Assembly (NCBI RefSeq): GCF_003010955.1
Contig: NZ_PGGO01000007.1
Location: 62,001-126,000 of the forward strand
DNA length: 64,000 nt
Origin: Phyllobacterium brassicacearum
GTDB lineage: Bacteria; Pseudomonadota; Alphaproteobacteria; Rhizobiales; Rhizobiaceae
Direction: 5' to 3'
A model generated the notes under the pieces. That model was not told the DNA's origin. It searched no databases and saw only the letters and a program-made list of their open reading frames with translations. A program made the translations under genes and the position numbers. Every line of letters starts with the position of its first letter. The first letter of the stretch is position 1. Of this stretch, positions 26,448 through 36,034 are shown one piece after another.

Positions 26448-27539
26448 ATGTCCCAAGTGCGCTTGCAGCAGGTCACCAAATCTTTTGGCGGCGTTTCGGT
26501 CATTCCGCCGCTTGATCTGGTGATCGCGGACAAGGAGTTCGTAGTTCTCGTTGGCCCTTCCGGCTGCGGCAAGACCACCACCTTGCGGATGATCGCAGGA
26601 TTGGAACAGGCCACATCGGGTGAAATCCGCATTGGCGACCGCGATGTGACAGCCCTTCGTCCTGGCCTGCGCAATTGTTCGATGGTGTTCCAGAATTACG
26701 CGCTTTATCCGCATATGACTGTTGCCGAAAACATTGGCTACGGCATGAAGGTGCGCGGTACGACCAAGGCCGAGATCGAAAAGGCAGTTTCCGAAGCGGC
26801 ACGCATTCTTAATCTGGGGGCCTATCTCAATCGCAAGCCGAACGCTCTTTCGGGTGGTCAGCGCCAGCGCGTTGCCATTGGCCGTGCCATTGTCCGCCAG
26901 CCCGACGTGTTCCTCTTTGACGAACCCCTGTCCAATCTCGACGCCAAGCTGCGCATCGAAATGCGTACCGAAATCAAACTCCTGCACCGCCGGCTGCAAA
27001 CCACTATCGTCTACGTAACCCATGATCAGGTGGAAGCCATGACCATGGCCGATCGTGTGGTGGTGATGAACCAGGGCCGTATCGAGCAGGCGGCGGATCC
27101 GATAACGCTTTACGAGCTGCCCAAGAACCTGTTCGTCGCTGCCTTCATCGGTGCGCCAAGCATGAATTTCCTGGAGGGCTCACTGGAGCAGAGCGGCACT
27201 GCACTGGAATTCCGTACCGCGGATGGCGTCCTGGTTCCCATTCCACCAAGCCGCTCCGGCAAACTTGCCGATGCGGTCGGTAATCCTGTCGTGCTGGGCA
27301 TCCGCCCGGAGCACACCATGACGGCGGTTCCTTCCTTCCCGACAATCCCGGTGAAGGTCGCTGACGTCGAACCGCTTGGACCTCACACACTTGCCATTGG
27401 CACGGCGGGTTCTGCCGCCTTTACGGCACAGGTGCCGGCCGGTTCTGCGATCGTCCATGATGATATCATCAACGTACCAATCGACCCTGAAAAGATGCAC
27501 TTCTTCCTGAAGAGCACGGGCGAGGCCATCGGCCGGTAG
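26448..27539 (+). CDS. CUT1 sugar ABC transporter ATP-binding protein (UgpC/MalK type)
   Basis: 363 residues: Walker [10 protein letters not shown], signature LSGGQRQR, Walker [13 protein letters not shown], switch [18 protein letters not shown], and a C-terminal TOBE regulatory domain from ~residue 240 with VLGIRPEH. It energises the sugar importer encoded upstream. It is the last gene of the operon and ends 5 bases before the convergent AI-2E-family gene, with no obvious terminator between them. Confidence 0.94.
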   Translation: MSQVRLQQVTKSFGGVSVIPPLDLVIADKEFVVLVGPSGCGKTTTLRMIAGLEQATSGEIRIGDRDVTALRPGLRNCSMVFQNYALYPHMTVAENIGYGMKVRGTTKAEIEKAVSEAARILNLGAYLNRKPNALSGGQRQRVAIGRAIVRQPDVFLFDEPLSNLDAKLRIEMRTEIKLLHRRLQTTIVYVTHDQVEAMTMADRVVVMNQGRIEQAADPITLYELPKNLFVAAFIGAPSMNFLEGSLEQSGTALEFRTADGVLVPIPPSRSGKLADAVGNPVVLGIRPEHTMTAVPSFPTIPVKVADVEPLGPHTLAIGTAGSAAFTAQVPAGSAIVHDDIINVPIDPEKMHFFLKSTGEAIGR

Positions 27540-27544
27540 AGCAC

Positions 27545-28747
27545 TCAGTCGCTTTTTCTCTGATAACCGGCGCTCAATTCCTTGATATTGCTATTGGTGT
27601 CGTTCAGGGTGAGTGCTGTGTTATCAGCCGTGAGAGGCTCATCCCGCTCATCGGCGCCGATTTCCCGCAGCCATTCCCGCCAGATCGCCACCAGCAGCGC
27701 CATCAGGACTGGTCCGATAAACAGTCCGAGGAACCCCATCGTCTTCACGCCGCCAATCAATCCGAAGAAGGTCGGAAGGAACGCCAGCTTGACGGGGCCG
27801 CCTACGAGTTTGGGGCGCAGCGTCTTGTCAACGATGAACAATTCCGTCGAACCCCAAATGAACAGCAACAGACCCGCCAATGGCGAGCCGCTACCGACGA
27901 GATACAGGGAGACGAGCGAAAAGCACAGTGGCGCGCCGCCCGGAACCAGGGCCATGATTGCCGTGATAACTCCGAGCGTTGCCGGTGACGGAACACCAGC
28001 AATCCAGTAGGCGCCTCCAAGGACAACACCTTCGCCGATGGCGATGATGGTCATGCCTGTGACGGTCGAACTGATGGTCGCCGGGACAACACGCGATATG
28101 CGCTCCCAGCGCGTTGGCAACAGCCGCTCCCCCAACCGGTCGATTTGTTCCGCGAATGCTTCGCCATCCTTGAAGATGAAGAAGAGGGCGATGAGCATGA
28201 AGATCGTCGTCAGGAGCAGAGTGAATGCACCGCCACCGGCGATGACTACCGCCCGGTAGATGCTTCCGAAGTTCGCGCCGGTACCGATTTGCAGGAGATG
28301 GCCAAGGGCGCCTGGAGGCCCGACATGCTGAACCCACATTTGACTGAGCCACTCACCAATGAGCGGCAGTCCTACGATCCATTGCGGCGGTGGGGCGCCA
28401 TACCTGTTGACTTCGACCGCCCATTTTACCCACTCGCTAATTTCATTGCCGGCGTAGACCCCTGCCAGGGCGACCGGGACGATGATAAATGTGAGCAGAA
28501 GCAGGATCGCAGCGATGGCAGCAACGGTCTTGTTGCCACCCAGTGCCATCCGCAGACGCCTGAAGACTGGCCAGCTGGCAAACGCAATGACGAGCGCCGC
28601 AAGAACGGGAACCAGGAAACCGTGAAAGAAATAGATGCCGGCGACAATAATGGCGACGATCAGCCAGCGCGCTGCCGAGGCAGGCGAAATCAGTGTTCCC
28701 GACCCGCGTCCGAGGGGGCGCAGCGGCTCGACATTCTTGCTGGTCAT
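27545..28747 (-). CDS. AI-2E family (PerM/YdiK-type) membrane protein
   Basis: 400 residues from the ATG at 28747, chosen because GGAGGAAG lies directly upstream on the minus strand; a longer frame starts at 28774. About eight hydrophobic spans arranged as an N-terminal pair, a long central part and the C-terminal cluster match the AI-2E/UPF0118 family. The characteristic segments are VLGGAYWIAGVPSPATLG and GPVLMALLVAIWREW near the C terminus. Members are implicated in export of AI-2, peptides or Na+/H+ exchange, so the substrate is uncertain. It is divergent from the FadR-type regulator. Confidence 0.88.
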   Translation of the reverse strand: MTSKNVEPLRPLGRGSGTLISPASAARWLIVAIIVAGIYFFHGFLVPVLAALVIAFASWPVFRRLRMALGGNKTVAAIAAILLLLTFIIVPVALAGVYAGNEISEWVKWAVEVNRYGAPPPQWIVGLPLIGEWLSQMWVQHVGPPGALGHLLQIGTGANFGSIYRAVVIAGGGAFTLLLTTIFMLIALFFIFKDGEAFAEQIDRLGERLLPTRWERISRVVPATISSTVTGMTIIAIGEGVVLGGAYWIAGVPSPATLGVITAIMALVPGGAPLCFSLVSLYLVGSGSPLAGLLLFIWGSTELFIVDKTLRPKLVGGPVKLAFLPTFFGLIGGVKTMGFLGLFIGPVLMALLVAIWREWLREIGADERDEPLTADNTALTLNDTNSNIKELSAGYQRKSD

Positions 28748-28849
28748 TCTTCCTCCAGGCATCTCTGAGGGCAACTCTATCAGATAGCGTTGCGAGTACT
28801 ACAAGCGATTTCATCGAACCTTGTTCATATTGGGATCGACAATGTCCTG

Positions 28850-28879
28850 TTGACAGATATCCTACAAGTGGTTATGTAG
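28850..28879 (+). promoter_or_regulatory. Promoter with overlapping inverted repeat upstream of the FadR-type regulator
   Basis: TTGACA (28850-28855) and TATGTA (28873-28878) are 17 bases apart. The inverted repeat CTACA-N8-TGTAG (28862-28866 and 28875-28879) spans the spacer and the -10. GntR/FadR-type dimers bind sites of this size, so the regulator probably controls itself and the downstream operon from here. Binding is inferred. Confidence 0.55.
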
Positions 28880-28902
28880 TCGGCATTGAGAAGATCGGGA
28901 CA

Positions 28903-29637
28903 ATGATGACCCTCAAATCGCTGAAGCCTTTGCATCGCGCGCCCTTGCTCCACGTTTCCGTGCAGGAGAGCCTGCGCGCTTACATCAATGAAAACGGTCT
29001 CGAAGCCGGCGCGCCCATGCCGCCGGAAGGAGAGCTTGCCAATCAGCTCGGTGTCAGCAGGAACTCCCTTCGTGAAGGGATCAAGGCGTTGGAGTCGCTG
29101 GGAGTGCTGGAGTCGAGGCGAGGGGTTGGGGTGTTCGTCAAGGCATTCTCCTTCGAGCCGCTTTTGGACAATCTCGCCTATGGTCTCGGCGATGCACTGC
29201 GCCAGGTCGAGGAAGTGCTCGAAATTCGCCGCACGCTGGAAGTCGGGCTCATCGGCAAGACACTGCAGTTGATTCCCGACGAAGATATCCGCGAGCTGCG
29301 GCAGGTCGTTGCCCAGATGCGCGTCCATGCTGAACGCAATGAGGCATTCGTCGAGGAGGACAGGCAGTTTCACAGATTGCTGTTCCGCTGCCAGGGCAAT
29401 GAGACGCTGGTGCGGCTCATCGAGGTGTTCTGGCTCGCATTCTACAAGGCGTCCGACTTCGTCAATCTCGAAAACACCGATCCGATGGCTACGTGGCGCC
29501 ACCACGAAGCAATCGTTGATGCGGTCGAAGCCAGAAATCTCGAAGACGCACGCAACCGTCTCGACAGTCATTACGAGGGAATCGCTCGGGTGATTGCACA
29601 TAACAAGATCGATTCATCCAATGGGAGGATACCATGA
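28903..29637 (+). CDS. FadR-subfamily GntR transcriptional regulator
   Basis: 244 residues from ATG 28903 (the next codon, 28906, is also ATG). The N-terminal GntR winged helix reads MPPEGELANQLGVSRNSLRE then GIKALESLGVLESRRGVGVFV (residues ~38-82). The C-terminal helical FCD ligand domain has E-x-R at LEIRRTLEV and conserved histidines in DRQFHRLLF and HHEAIVDAV, which often bind a metal and an organic acid. A GTG-initiated extension from 28693 overlaps the divergent gene and was rejected. The stop overlaps the start of the binding-protein gene (ATGA). Confidence 0.9.
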   Translation: MMTLKSLKPLHRAPLLHVSVQESLRAYINENGLEAGAPMPPEGELANQLGVSRNSLREGIKALESLGVLESRRGVGVFVKAFSFEPLLDNLAYGLGDALRQVEEVLEIRRTLEVGLIGKTLQLIPDEDIRELRQVVAQMRVHAERNEAFVEEDRQFHRLLFRCQGNETLVRLIEVFWLAFYKASDFVNLENTDPMATWRHHEAIVDAVEARNLEDARNRLDSHYEGIARVIAHNKIDSSNGRIP

Positions 29638-31214
29638 AACTGAGAATAATAGCCTCGGCGCTGGCGATATCCGTTGCGCTGGCGGGAGCGGCCGGCCTTT
29701 CGACAGGACCGGCGCAGGCAGCGACGCTTTCAGGCGGGTTTGACGTGGGACCGGGAGGTTTCCAGGGCAATTTCAACCCGCTTGCGGCGACCGCCGGATT
29801 TACCTGGCTCAGCGTCTATTTTGAGCCGTTGGTCGCCTATGACGAGAAGCTGCAAAAGGTGGTTGGCGTCTTGGCGGACTCCTACGAGGTGAGTGCAGAC
29901 CAGCTGACCTACACTTTCAAGCTGGCTGATGCCAAATGGCATGACGGCAAGCCGCTCACATCCAAGGATGCGAAGTTCACCATGGGACTCGCCATGGATG
30001 CAAGATCGGGGTCCGTGCTTGCTGCGCGGTTGAAAGCGATTGCGTCAGTGGAAGCGCCGGACGAGCACACATTGGTGGTGAAGCTGAGTGCTCCGAGCGC
30101 AAGCACGCTCGATACGATGACCAAGGTGATGATGCTGCCCGAGCATGCTCTGGCCGCCATTCCTGTCGACCAGCTTGCCAAGAACAGCTGGTGGTCGACT
30201 GCGCCAATCGGTACTGGACCATTCAAATTCACCAAATACGTCACTGACCAGTATGTCGAACTTGCTGCCAATATCGATTACCGCGGAGGAAAGCCGGCGC
30301 TCGAGCGTGTGATCAACCGGTATTTTGCCAATCCGGCGGCCGCTATCGCGGCATTGCGTGCGGGTGAAATCCAGTTCACCTACGTCGACTCGAATGATGT
30401 GTCGACGTTCAAGGGTGATGAGGCCTTCAAAGTGATCGAAGGCGATTCCTATGTCGTGAACTATCTCGGCTTCAACCATGAGTCCCCGATCTGGAAGGAC
30501 GTGCGTGTCCGCCAGGCCGTAATGTATGCGATTAACCGCGATGCAATTATCCAGAGTCTCTATGCCGGTGCTGCCAAACCGGCAAACTGTGCCTATGTCG
30601 TCGACCAGCTGATACCGCAGGGTATCGACACATATGGCTATGATCCGGAGAAGGCGAAGAAGCTGCTCGAAGAAGCTGGCTGGGCCGACATCAACGGCGA
30701 CAAGCCGATTACACTTCTGACCTATTACACCACGCCGCTGGCGACCAATGTGCTTGCCGCGGTGCAGGCCATGCTGGCGCAGGTCGGGATCAATGTCGTG
30801 CCGCGCGCAGTCGATACGCCGACCTATAACAGCATCGTGCTTAATCCGAAGCCCGATGTTGCGCAGTTCCAGATGGTCTATGCGGGTCTGCAGAACGGGC
30901 CGGACGCGGGCAGCATCAATGTCGGCCTCAATGAAAAGCAGATTCCGCCTGCAGGCCCGAACGTCGTTCGGGCGCGCATGCCGGAACTGAATTCAGCCCT
31001 TGATGCGGCACTTGCCGAACCGGATGCATCCAAACGCGATGCCCGCTACCAGGATGTGTGCAAGGTGATGAATGCGAATCTGCCATGGGCAACCATGTGG
31101 GTGGCGAACCGCTATGGCGTTGTGTCGTCAAAGCTCAAGGATTTCATCTGGACACCGGCTCCGGGGGGTGGACCCTACGCGGCCCATCCGGAGAAATGGT
31201 CGATCGGCGAATAG
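29634..31214 (+). CDS. Family 5 (peptide/nickel-type) ABC substrate-binding protein
   Basis: 526 residues with a signal peptide (MKLRIIASALAISVALAG, cleavage near AQAATL, residue ~33). SBP family 5 marks are VLADSYEVSADQLTYTFKL, AKWHDGKPLTSKDAKFTMGL, then GTGPFKFTKY and VRQAVMYAINRDAI. It binds the solute in the periplasm for the DppBCDF-like transporter that follows. The ATG overlaps the regulator stop and follows GGGAGGATA. A 22-bp palindrome comes directly after it. Ligand unknown: peptides, but also sugars and opine-like compounds, are carried by this family in rhizobia. Confidence 0.92.
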   Translation: MKLRIIASALAISVALAGAAGLSTGPAQAATLSGGFDVGPGGFQGNFNPLAATAGFTWLSVYFEPLVAYDEKLQKVVGVLADSYEVSADQLTYTFKLADAKWHDGKPLTSKDAKFTMGLAMDARSGSVLAARLKAIASVEAPDEHTLVVKLSAPSASTLDTMTKVMMLPEHALAAIPVDQLAKNSWWSTAPIGTGPFKFTKYVTDQYVELAANIDYRGGKPALERVINRYFANPAAAIAALRAGEIQFTYVDSNDVSTFKGDEAFKVIEGDSYVVNYLGFNHESPIWKDVRVRQAVMYAINRDAIIQSLYAGAAKPANCAYVVDQLIPQGIDTYGYDPEKAKKLLEEAGWADINGDKPITLLTYYTTPLATNVLAAVQAMLAQVGINVVPRAVDTPTYNSIVLNPKPDVAQFQMVYAGLQNGPDAGSINVGLNEKQIPPAGPNVVRARMPELNSALDAALAEPDASKRDARYQDVCKVMNANLPWATMWVANRYGVVSSKLKDFIWTPAPGGGPYAAHPEKWSIGE

Positions 31215-31232
31215 TCGAGCCCTTGAAAGTGC

Positions 31233-31254
31233 GGGGTGACCTAGGTCACCCCGG
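31233..31254. other. Perfect 22-bp palindrome between binding protein and permease genes
   Basis: The sequence is a perfect palindrome with half-site CGGGGTGACCT, 18 bases after the binding-protein stop. As RNA it forms a very stable hairpin with almost no loop. No T-run follows, so it may protect the upstream mRNA and keep the binding protein in excess; an operator role is also possible. Confidence 0.6.
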
Positions 31255-31269
31255 CAAGATGGAATCAAA

Positions 31270-32229
31270 ATGCTTCAGTACAGCCTTCGCCGCCTGTTGA
31301 TCGGAGCCGGCATGCTCATCGCCTTGAGCATGCTGATCTTCCTGCTCCTGCGGCTCACGCCCGGTGATCCGATCGATGCCTATATCGATCCGAACATACC
31401 GATGTCCCCAGCACAGCTATCGGACCTGCGTAGCCAGCTCGGGCTCGACCAGCCCTTGCCGGTACAATATGTGGCGTGGCTCAGGGAGGCGCTTACCGGC
31501 AATCTGGGCTTCTCGATCAAGCGGCAGGACCAGCCGGTGCTAAGCCTGGTGCTGTCGCGCATCGCGCCAACAGTCCTGCTCATGGGTTCTGCGCTGGTCA
31601 TGGCCATCATGGCCGGCATCATTACTGGCGTTGTCAGCGCGGTGCGGCGGAATTCCGTCGCGGATCTGTCGTTCTCGGTCTTTGCGCTAGCGGGCATTTC
31701 CAGCCCGCCATTCCTGAGTGCGCTGATCGGCCTTTATATCTTCGCCGTTTCCCTGAATTGGGCACCGTCGGGGGGCATGCTGACACCCGGCGCCGAATTC
31801 TCCATCGGCGACCTGCTGCATCATCTGGTCCTGCCGGCGGCACTGCTTTCCATTGCCCAAGCCGCGCTGATCATGCGCTACACGCGCGCTTCGATGCTGG
31901 AAGTGCTCAACCAGGACTATGTCCGCACGGCGCGTGCCAAGGGCGTCAAGGAATTCTGGGTCATCGCCAAGCATGCCTTGCGCAATGCACTGCTGCCTGT
32001 CGTGACGCTGATCGGATCGACGATCGGACTTGCGATCGGCGGCGCGATTTTCATCGAAAGTGTGTTCAACTGGCCGGGAATGGGGTTGCTTCTCGTCAAT
32101 GCGGTCGAGACACGCGACTATCCTGTCATCATGGGCTCGACGCTGATCATCGGGGCCTGCGTCATCGTCGTCAATCTCTTGACCGATATCACCTATGCGG
32201 TCATAGATCCGCGCATCAAGGTGGGCTGA
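31270..32229 (+). CDS. DppB-type peptide ABC transporter permease
   Basis: 319 residues, about six membrane spans. The N terminus [20 protein letters not shown] and the segment [13 protein letters not shown] are typical of DppB/OppB proteins. The EAA-like loop is [21 protein letters not shown]. It ends two bases before the next permease and forms the channel with it. Confidence 0.93.
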   Translation: MLQYSLRRLLIGAGMLIALSMLIFLLLRLTPGDPIDAYIDPNIPMSPAQLSDLRSQLGLDQPLPVQYVAWLREALTGNLGFSIKRQDQPVLSLVLSRIAPTVLLMGSALVMAIMAGIITGVVSAVRRNSVADLSFSVFALAGISSPPFLSALIGLYIFAVSLNWAPSGGMLTPGAEFSIGDLLHHLVLPAALLSIAQAALIMRYTRASMLEVLNQDYVRTARAKGVKEFWVIAKHALRNALLPVVTLIGSTIGLAIGGAIFIESVFNWPGMGLLLVNAVETRDYPVIMGSTLIIGACVIVVNLLTDITYAVIDPRIKVG

Positions 32230-32230
32230 G

Positions 32231-33106
32231 ATGCTTGCTCGAACACCGCGCCCGAGCCCCGGACCGACCGCCCGCGCGTTCCATCGCTTCGGGCACAACC
32301 GGGCGGCGCTTTTCGGTGTCGGCGTTATCGTGCCGATGTTGCTGCTCATTTTGTCCTATCCTTTGTGGTGGACGTTCAAGCCAAACGACATTGATCTTCT
32401 CGCCATGAACAGCGGACCAACGGCGACACACTGGTTTGGCACCGACGGTGTCGGTCGGGACGTGTTCGCCCGAGTACTCGAGGGCGGACGTATTTCGCTC
32501 CTTGTGGCGGTGGCCTCCACAGTGATATCGGCGATCATTGGCTTTCTTGTCGGCGCCATCTCGGCGCTTGCAGGGCGCTGGACCGATGCTGTGACGATGC
32601 GCTTTGTCGATCTGGTCATGACGCTGCCGCCGGTGATCTTTCTCTTGGTACTGGCATCGATTGCCGGCACGGGTATCTGGCCGACGGTTCTGGTTATCTC
32701 GCTGCTCTCGTGGCCGCTACTGTCGCGCATGATCCGCTCACGCCTGCTCGAACTGCGCGAGCGTGATTTCGTGATGGCATCGCGCGGCATGGGGGCCGGG
32801 CTGGGACATCTGCTGTTCCGGCATGGCCTGCCGAACTCGATCGATATTCTCGTCGTCTACGCCACGCTGCAGATTGCCAACGCGATCCTGCTCGAGGCGG
32901 GATTGTCGTTTCTTGGGCTCGGCATTGCACCTCCCGCTGCCAGCTGGGGCAACATGCTGAATGCGGCGCGTTCAACGGCGGTGCTCGAACAATTTCCCTG
33001 GCAATGGCTGTTCCCCGGTGGAGCGCTGGTCCTTGCCGTCCTTGCAATCAACTTCATAGGCGATGGTCTGAGGGACGCATTCGATCCCCGTGCCGAACTG
33101 AACTGA
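32231..33106 (+). CDS. DppC-type peptide ABC transporter permease
   Basis: 291 residues, about six membrane spans. It has the N-terminal [13 protein letters not shown] region of the DppC/OppC family, the conserved [17 protein letters not shown] segment and the EAA loop [20 protein letters not shown]. It starts one base after the dppB-like stop. It is the second channel subunit of the importer. Confidence 0.93.
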   Translation: MLARTPRPSPGPTARAFHRFGHNRAALFGVGVIVPMLLLILSYPLWWTFKPNDIDLLAMNSGPTATHWFGTDGVGRDVFARVLEGGRISLLVAVASTVISAIIGFLVGAISALAGRWTDAVTMRFVDLVMTLPPVIFLLVLASIAGTGIWPTVLVISLLSWPLLSRMIRSRLLELRERDFVMASRGMGAGLGHLLFRHGLPNSIDILVVYATLQIANAILLEAGLSFLGLGIAPPAASWGNMLNAARSTAVLEQFPWQWLFPGGALVLAVLAINFIGDGLRDAFDPRAELN

Positions 33107-33123
33107 CAACGAAAGAAAGCAAA

Positions 33124-34041
33124 ATGACAAAATTCCATGGGGTTGTTCCTCCCGTCGTAACGCCGCTCAATCCGGATTTCACGGTCGACTATCCATCCTA
33201 CACGCGGGTTCTCGAACACCTGATCGGGGGAGGGAGCCATGGCGTCTTCGTCCTTGGCTCGACCAGCGAGGTGGTGTTCCACGATGAGCGGACGCGGCAG
33301 GAAATCCTTGAGCATACGGTGAAAGTGGTCAATGGACGCGTGCCGGTGATAGCGGGTGTTATCGATCCGACGACGGATCGTGTGATCAACCACGCCAGGA
33401 TTGCCAAAGCCGCCGGGGCTGCTGCCGTGGTTGTGACGGCGCCATTCTATACGGTCACCAGCCAGTCCGAGACGCTGGACCATTTCCGCTATATCAGGGA
33501 CGCCGTCGACATTCCGCTGGTAGCCTATGACATCCCGGTATGCGTGCACGTCAAGCTGGCGCGCGCGACAGTAACGACGCTTGCCAGGGAAGGCGTGATC
33601 ATCGGCATCAAGGACTCCAGTGGCGATGATGGCAATTTCCGCTACGCGCTGCTCGATCTTGCCGAGTACAGAGACGTCTTCCTGATGACGGGTTCCGAGA
33701 TCGTCGTCGACAATGCGCTGCAGATGGGCGCCCATGGCGTGGTGCCGGGGCTCGCCAATGTTGACCCGCATGGCTATGTGCGGCTTTGGGATGCCGCCCA
33801 GCGCGGCGACTGGGCTGCCGCACGCAAGGAACAGGAGCGTCTTTGCCGCCTGTTCGAGATCGTATGGGTTGCGCAGGGCAGGGTCAGCGACGGTGCTTCC
33901 GGTGCCGGCGCCTTCAAGACCGCGATGCGCAGCCTCGGGGTCATCGCCACCAACGTCATGCCGCGGCCGCGCGCGGCGCTCGACGAAGCCGAGACTGCAA
34001 GGATCGATGTGATTTTGCGGTCAACAGGCCTGCTTGGCTGA
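33124..34041 (+). CDS. DHDPS/N-acetylneuraminate lyase family aldolase (first copy)
   Basis: 305 residues from the ATG at 33124; an extension to 33004 overlaps the permease. The TIM-barrel family marks are present: GSTSE (variant of GTTGE), YDIP with the catalytic tyrosine, and GIKDSSGD with the Schiff-base lysine. Members cleave or condense pyruvate with aldehydes, or dehydrate sugar acids. Being inside a peptide-type ABC operon it more likely degrades the imported compound than makes lysine. Specificity cannot be read; 2-keto-3-deoxy sugar acids are one possibility. Confidence 0.9.
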   Translation: MTKFHGVVPPVVTPLNPDFTVDYPSYTRVLEHLIGGGSHGVFVLGSTSEVVFHDERTRQEILEHTVKVVNGRVPVIAGVIDPTTDRVINHARIAKAAGAAAVVVTAPFYTVTSQSETLDHFRYIRDAVDIPLVAYDIPVCVHVKLARATVTTLAREGVIIGIKDSSGDDGNFRYALLDLAEYRDVFLMTGSEIVVDNALQMGAHGVVPGLANVDPHGYVRLWDAAQRGDWAAARKEQERLCRLFEIVWVAQGRVSDGASGAGAFKTAMRSLGVIATNVMPRPRAALDEAETARIDVILRSTGLLG

Positions 34042-34049
34042 GACAGGAA

Positions 34050-35072
34050 ATGAACGCGCCCTTCGAACCTATCCTTGATATCCGCGGATTGCGGACGATC
34101 TTTCGGACCCGCGGCGGCGAGATCACGGCTGTCAACGGCCTTGATTTGACCGTAGCCGCTGGCGAGACCGTTGCGCTGGTGGGCGAATCAGGCTCGGGCA
34201 AATCGGTGACGAGCCTGTCGGTGATGCGGTTGCTGACCCGCAATGTCGGCGCAATAGCGGCCGGCAGCATTCGCTTCAGGAGCAAGGATGGTTCGGTGCG
34301 GGATCTCGTCGCTTTGGACGAGCAGCAGATGCGGAAAATCCGCGGCGATGATATCGGCATGATCTTCCAGGAGCCGATGTCCAGCCTCAATCCGGTTTTC
34401 ACGATCGGCGATCAGATATCCGAACCCATTCGCATCCACCGCAACGCCAGTCGCAAGCCGGCTATGGATGCGGCCATCGCGCTTCTGGAACAGGTTGGCA
34501 TTCCCGACGCGAGGCGAAGGGCGGGGCAGTACCCGCACGAACTTTCGGGTGGGATGCGACAGCGCGCAACCATCGCCATGGCGCTGGCCTGCGACCCGGT
34601 ATTGCTGATCGCCGACGAGCCGACGACCGCGCTCGACGTGACGATCCAGGCGCAAATCCTCGACCTCTTGCTGACGTTGCAGCGCGAGCGTGGCATGGGC
34701 GTGCTCTTCGTTACCCACAATCTCGGTGTGGTGGCGGAGATCGCGCACCGCGTGGCAGTCATGTATGCGGGGCGCATTGTGGAGGAAGGTCCGGTCGCTG
34801 AGGTCTTCCGCAACCCGCGCCATCCTTACACGCTCGGCCTGCTCGCCTCGATGCCGCGGCTAGGGGAGGCGACGCGCTTGAAACATGCCGGACAAAAACT
34901 GGCGGCTATCCCCGGCGTGATGCCGAGCCTTGCGAACATGCCGGATGGCTGCGCATTTTCGCCGCGCTGCCGGTTTGCGATCAACGCCTGCCGGGTGGCG
35001 GTGCCGGGGCTCGCCGCCGTCGATCCCGCACATCAAAGCCGTTGCATCCGCTGGCAGGAGGTCGGTCAATGA
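34050..35072 (+). CDS. DppD-type peptide ABC transporter ATP-binding protein
   Basis: 340 residues from the ATG at 34050, behind ACAGGA. Walker A is GESGSGKS, signature LSGGMRQR and Walker [13 protein letters not shown]. The C-terminal oligopeptide/dipeptide transporter domain has cysteines in GCAFSPRC and NAC, which bind an iron-sulfur cluster in related proteins. The stop overlaps the start of the partner ATPase (ATGA). It energises the importer. Confidence 0.94.
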   Translation: MNAPFEPILDIRGLRTIFRTRGGEITAVNGLDLTVAAGETVALVGESGSGKSVTSLSVMRLLTRNVGAIAAGSIRFRSKDGSVRDLVALDEQQMRKIRGDDIGMIFQEPMSSLNPVFTIGDQISEPIRIHRNASRKPAMDAAIALLEQVGIPDARRRAGQYPHELSGGMRQRATIAMALACDPVLLIADEPTTALDVTIQAQILDLLLTLQRERGMGVLFVTHNLGVVAEIAHRVAVMYAGRIVEEGPVAEVFRNPRHPYTLGLLASMPRLGEATRLKHAGQKLAAIPGVMPSLANMPDGCAFSPRCRFAINACRVAVPGLAAVDPAHQSRCIRWQEVGQ

Positions 35073-36025
35073 CAGCTGCGCCGTTCATTTCTGTCCGCGA
35101 CCTCGCCAAGCATTATGTCTCGCGCGGCACGCGGCTCAACATCCTCGAAGGCATCTCTTTCGATATCGCCAAAGGCGAAGTCGTGGGGCTTGTCGGGGAG
35201 TCCGGCAGCGGCAAGACGACGATCGGGCGCTCCGTTTTACGGCTTGTGGAACCTTCCTCCGGCAGCGTTCAATTCGACGGAACGGAGCTTACCAAGCTGT
35301 CGTCCTCGCAGATGCGGCGGACGCGGCCCCGAATGCAGTATATTTTCCAGGATCCGTTCGCGAGCCTTTCACCGCGCATGACGATCGGCGAAATCCTGAC
35401 GGAGGGGCTGAACATCCAGAGCATCGGTACGCGCAAGGAGCGTGTTGACCGGGCGCGCGCCGCGTTGGAACAGGTGGACCTGCCGGCAGACGCGATCAAT
35501 CGCTATGCCCATGAATTCTCAGGCGGCCAGCGCCAGCGCATTGGCATTGCACGCGCGCTGACGCTCGCGCCGGAATTCATTGTCGCCGACGAACCGGTGT
35601 CGGCGCTGGATGTGTCGATCCAGGCGCAGGTGATCAATCTTCTGCGCGATCTGCAGCAGCGGCTCGGCCTCACCATGCTGTTCATCTCGCACGATCTGGC
35701 GGTGGTCGAATATATCTGCGACCGGGTCATCGTGCTCTATCTGGGCCGGATCATGGAGATTGCCCCGAGCGCTGACCTCTATGCGCGGCCGCAGCACCCA
35801 TACACACGGGCGCTCCTCTCGGCGATCCCGTCGCCAGATCCCGATGCACCGCGTAACCGGCAGATCTTGAAAGGCGACATTCCGAGCCCGGCCAACCCGC
35901 CAAGCGGCTGCGTGTTCCGCACGCGCTGTCCGAACGCGCTTGAGGCCTGCGGTGGCGCGGTGCCGCAATTGCGCGAAGTGGGGCCGGGCCACTTCAAGGC
36001 CTGTATCCGCGACGATCTGAACTAG
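35069..36025 (+). CDS. DppF-type peptide ABC transporter ATP-binding protein
   Basis: 318 residues from the ATG overlapping the previous gene, behind CAGGAGG. Walker [10 protein letters not shown], signature FSGGQRQR, Walker [13 protein letters not shown], and C-terminal cysteines GCVFRTRC and EAC as in the partner. The two ATPases form the heterodimeric motor of the transporter. It is followed by a second aldolase gene whose ribosome binding site overlaps this stop codon. Confidence 0.94.
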   Translation: MTAAPFISVRDLAKHYVSRGTRLNILEGISFDIAKGEVVGLVGESGSGKTTIGRSVLRLVEPSSGSVQFDGTELTKLSSSQMRRTRPRMQYIFQDPFASLSPRMTIGEILTEGLNIQSIGTRKERVDRARAALEQVDLPADAINRYAHEFSGGQRQRIGIARALTLAPEFIVADEPVSALDVSIQAQVINLLRDLQQRLGLTMLFISHDLAVVEYICDRVIVLYLGRIMEIAPSADLYARPQHPYTRALLSAIPSPDPDAPRNRQILKGDIPSPANPPSGCVFRTRCPNALEACGGAVPQLREVGPGHFKACIRDDLN

Positions 36026-36034
36026 GAGCTCAAT

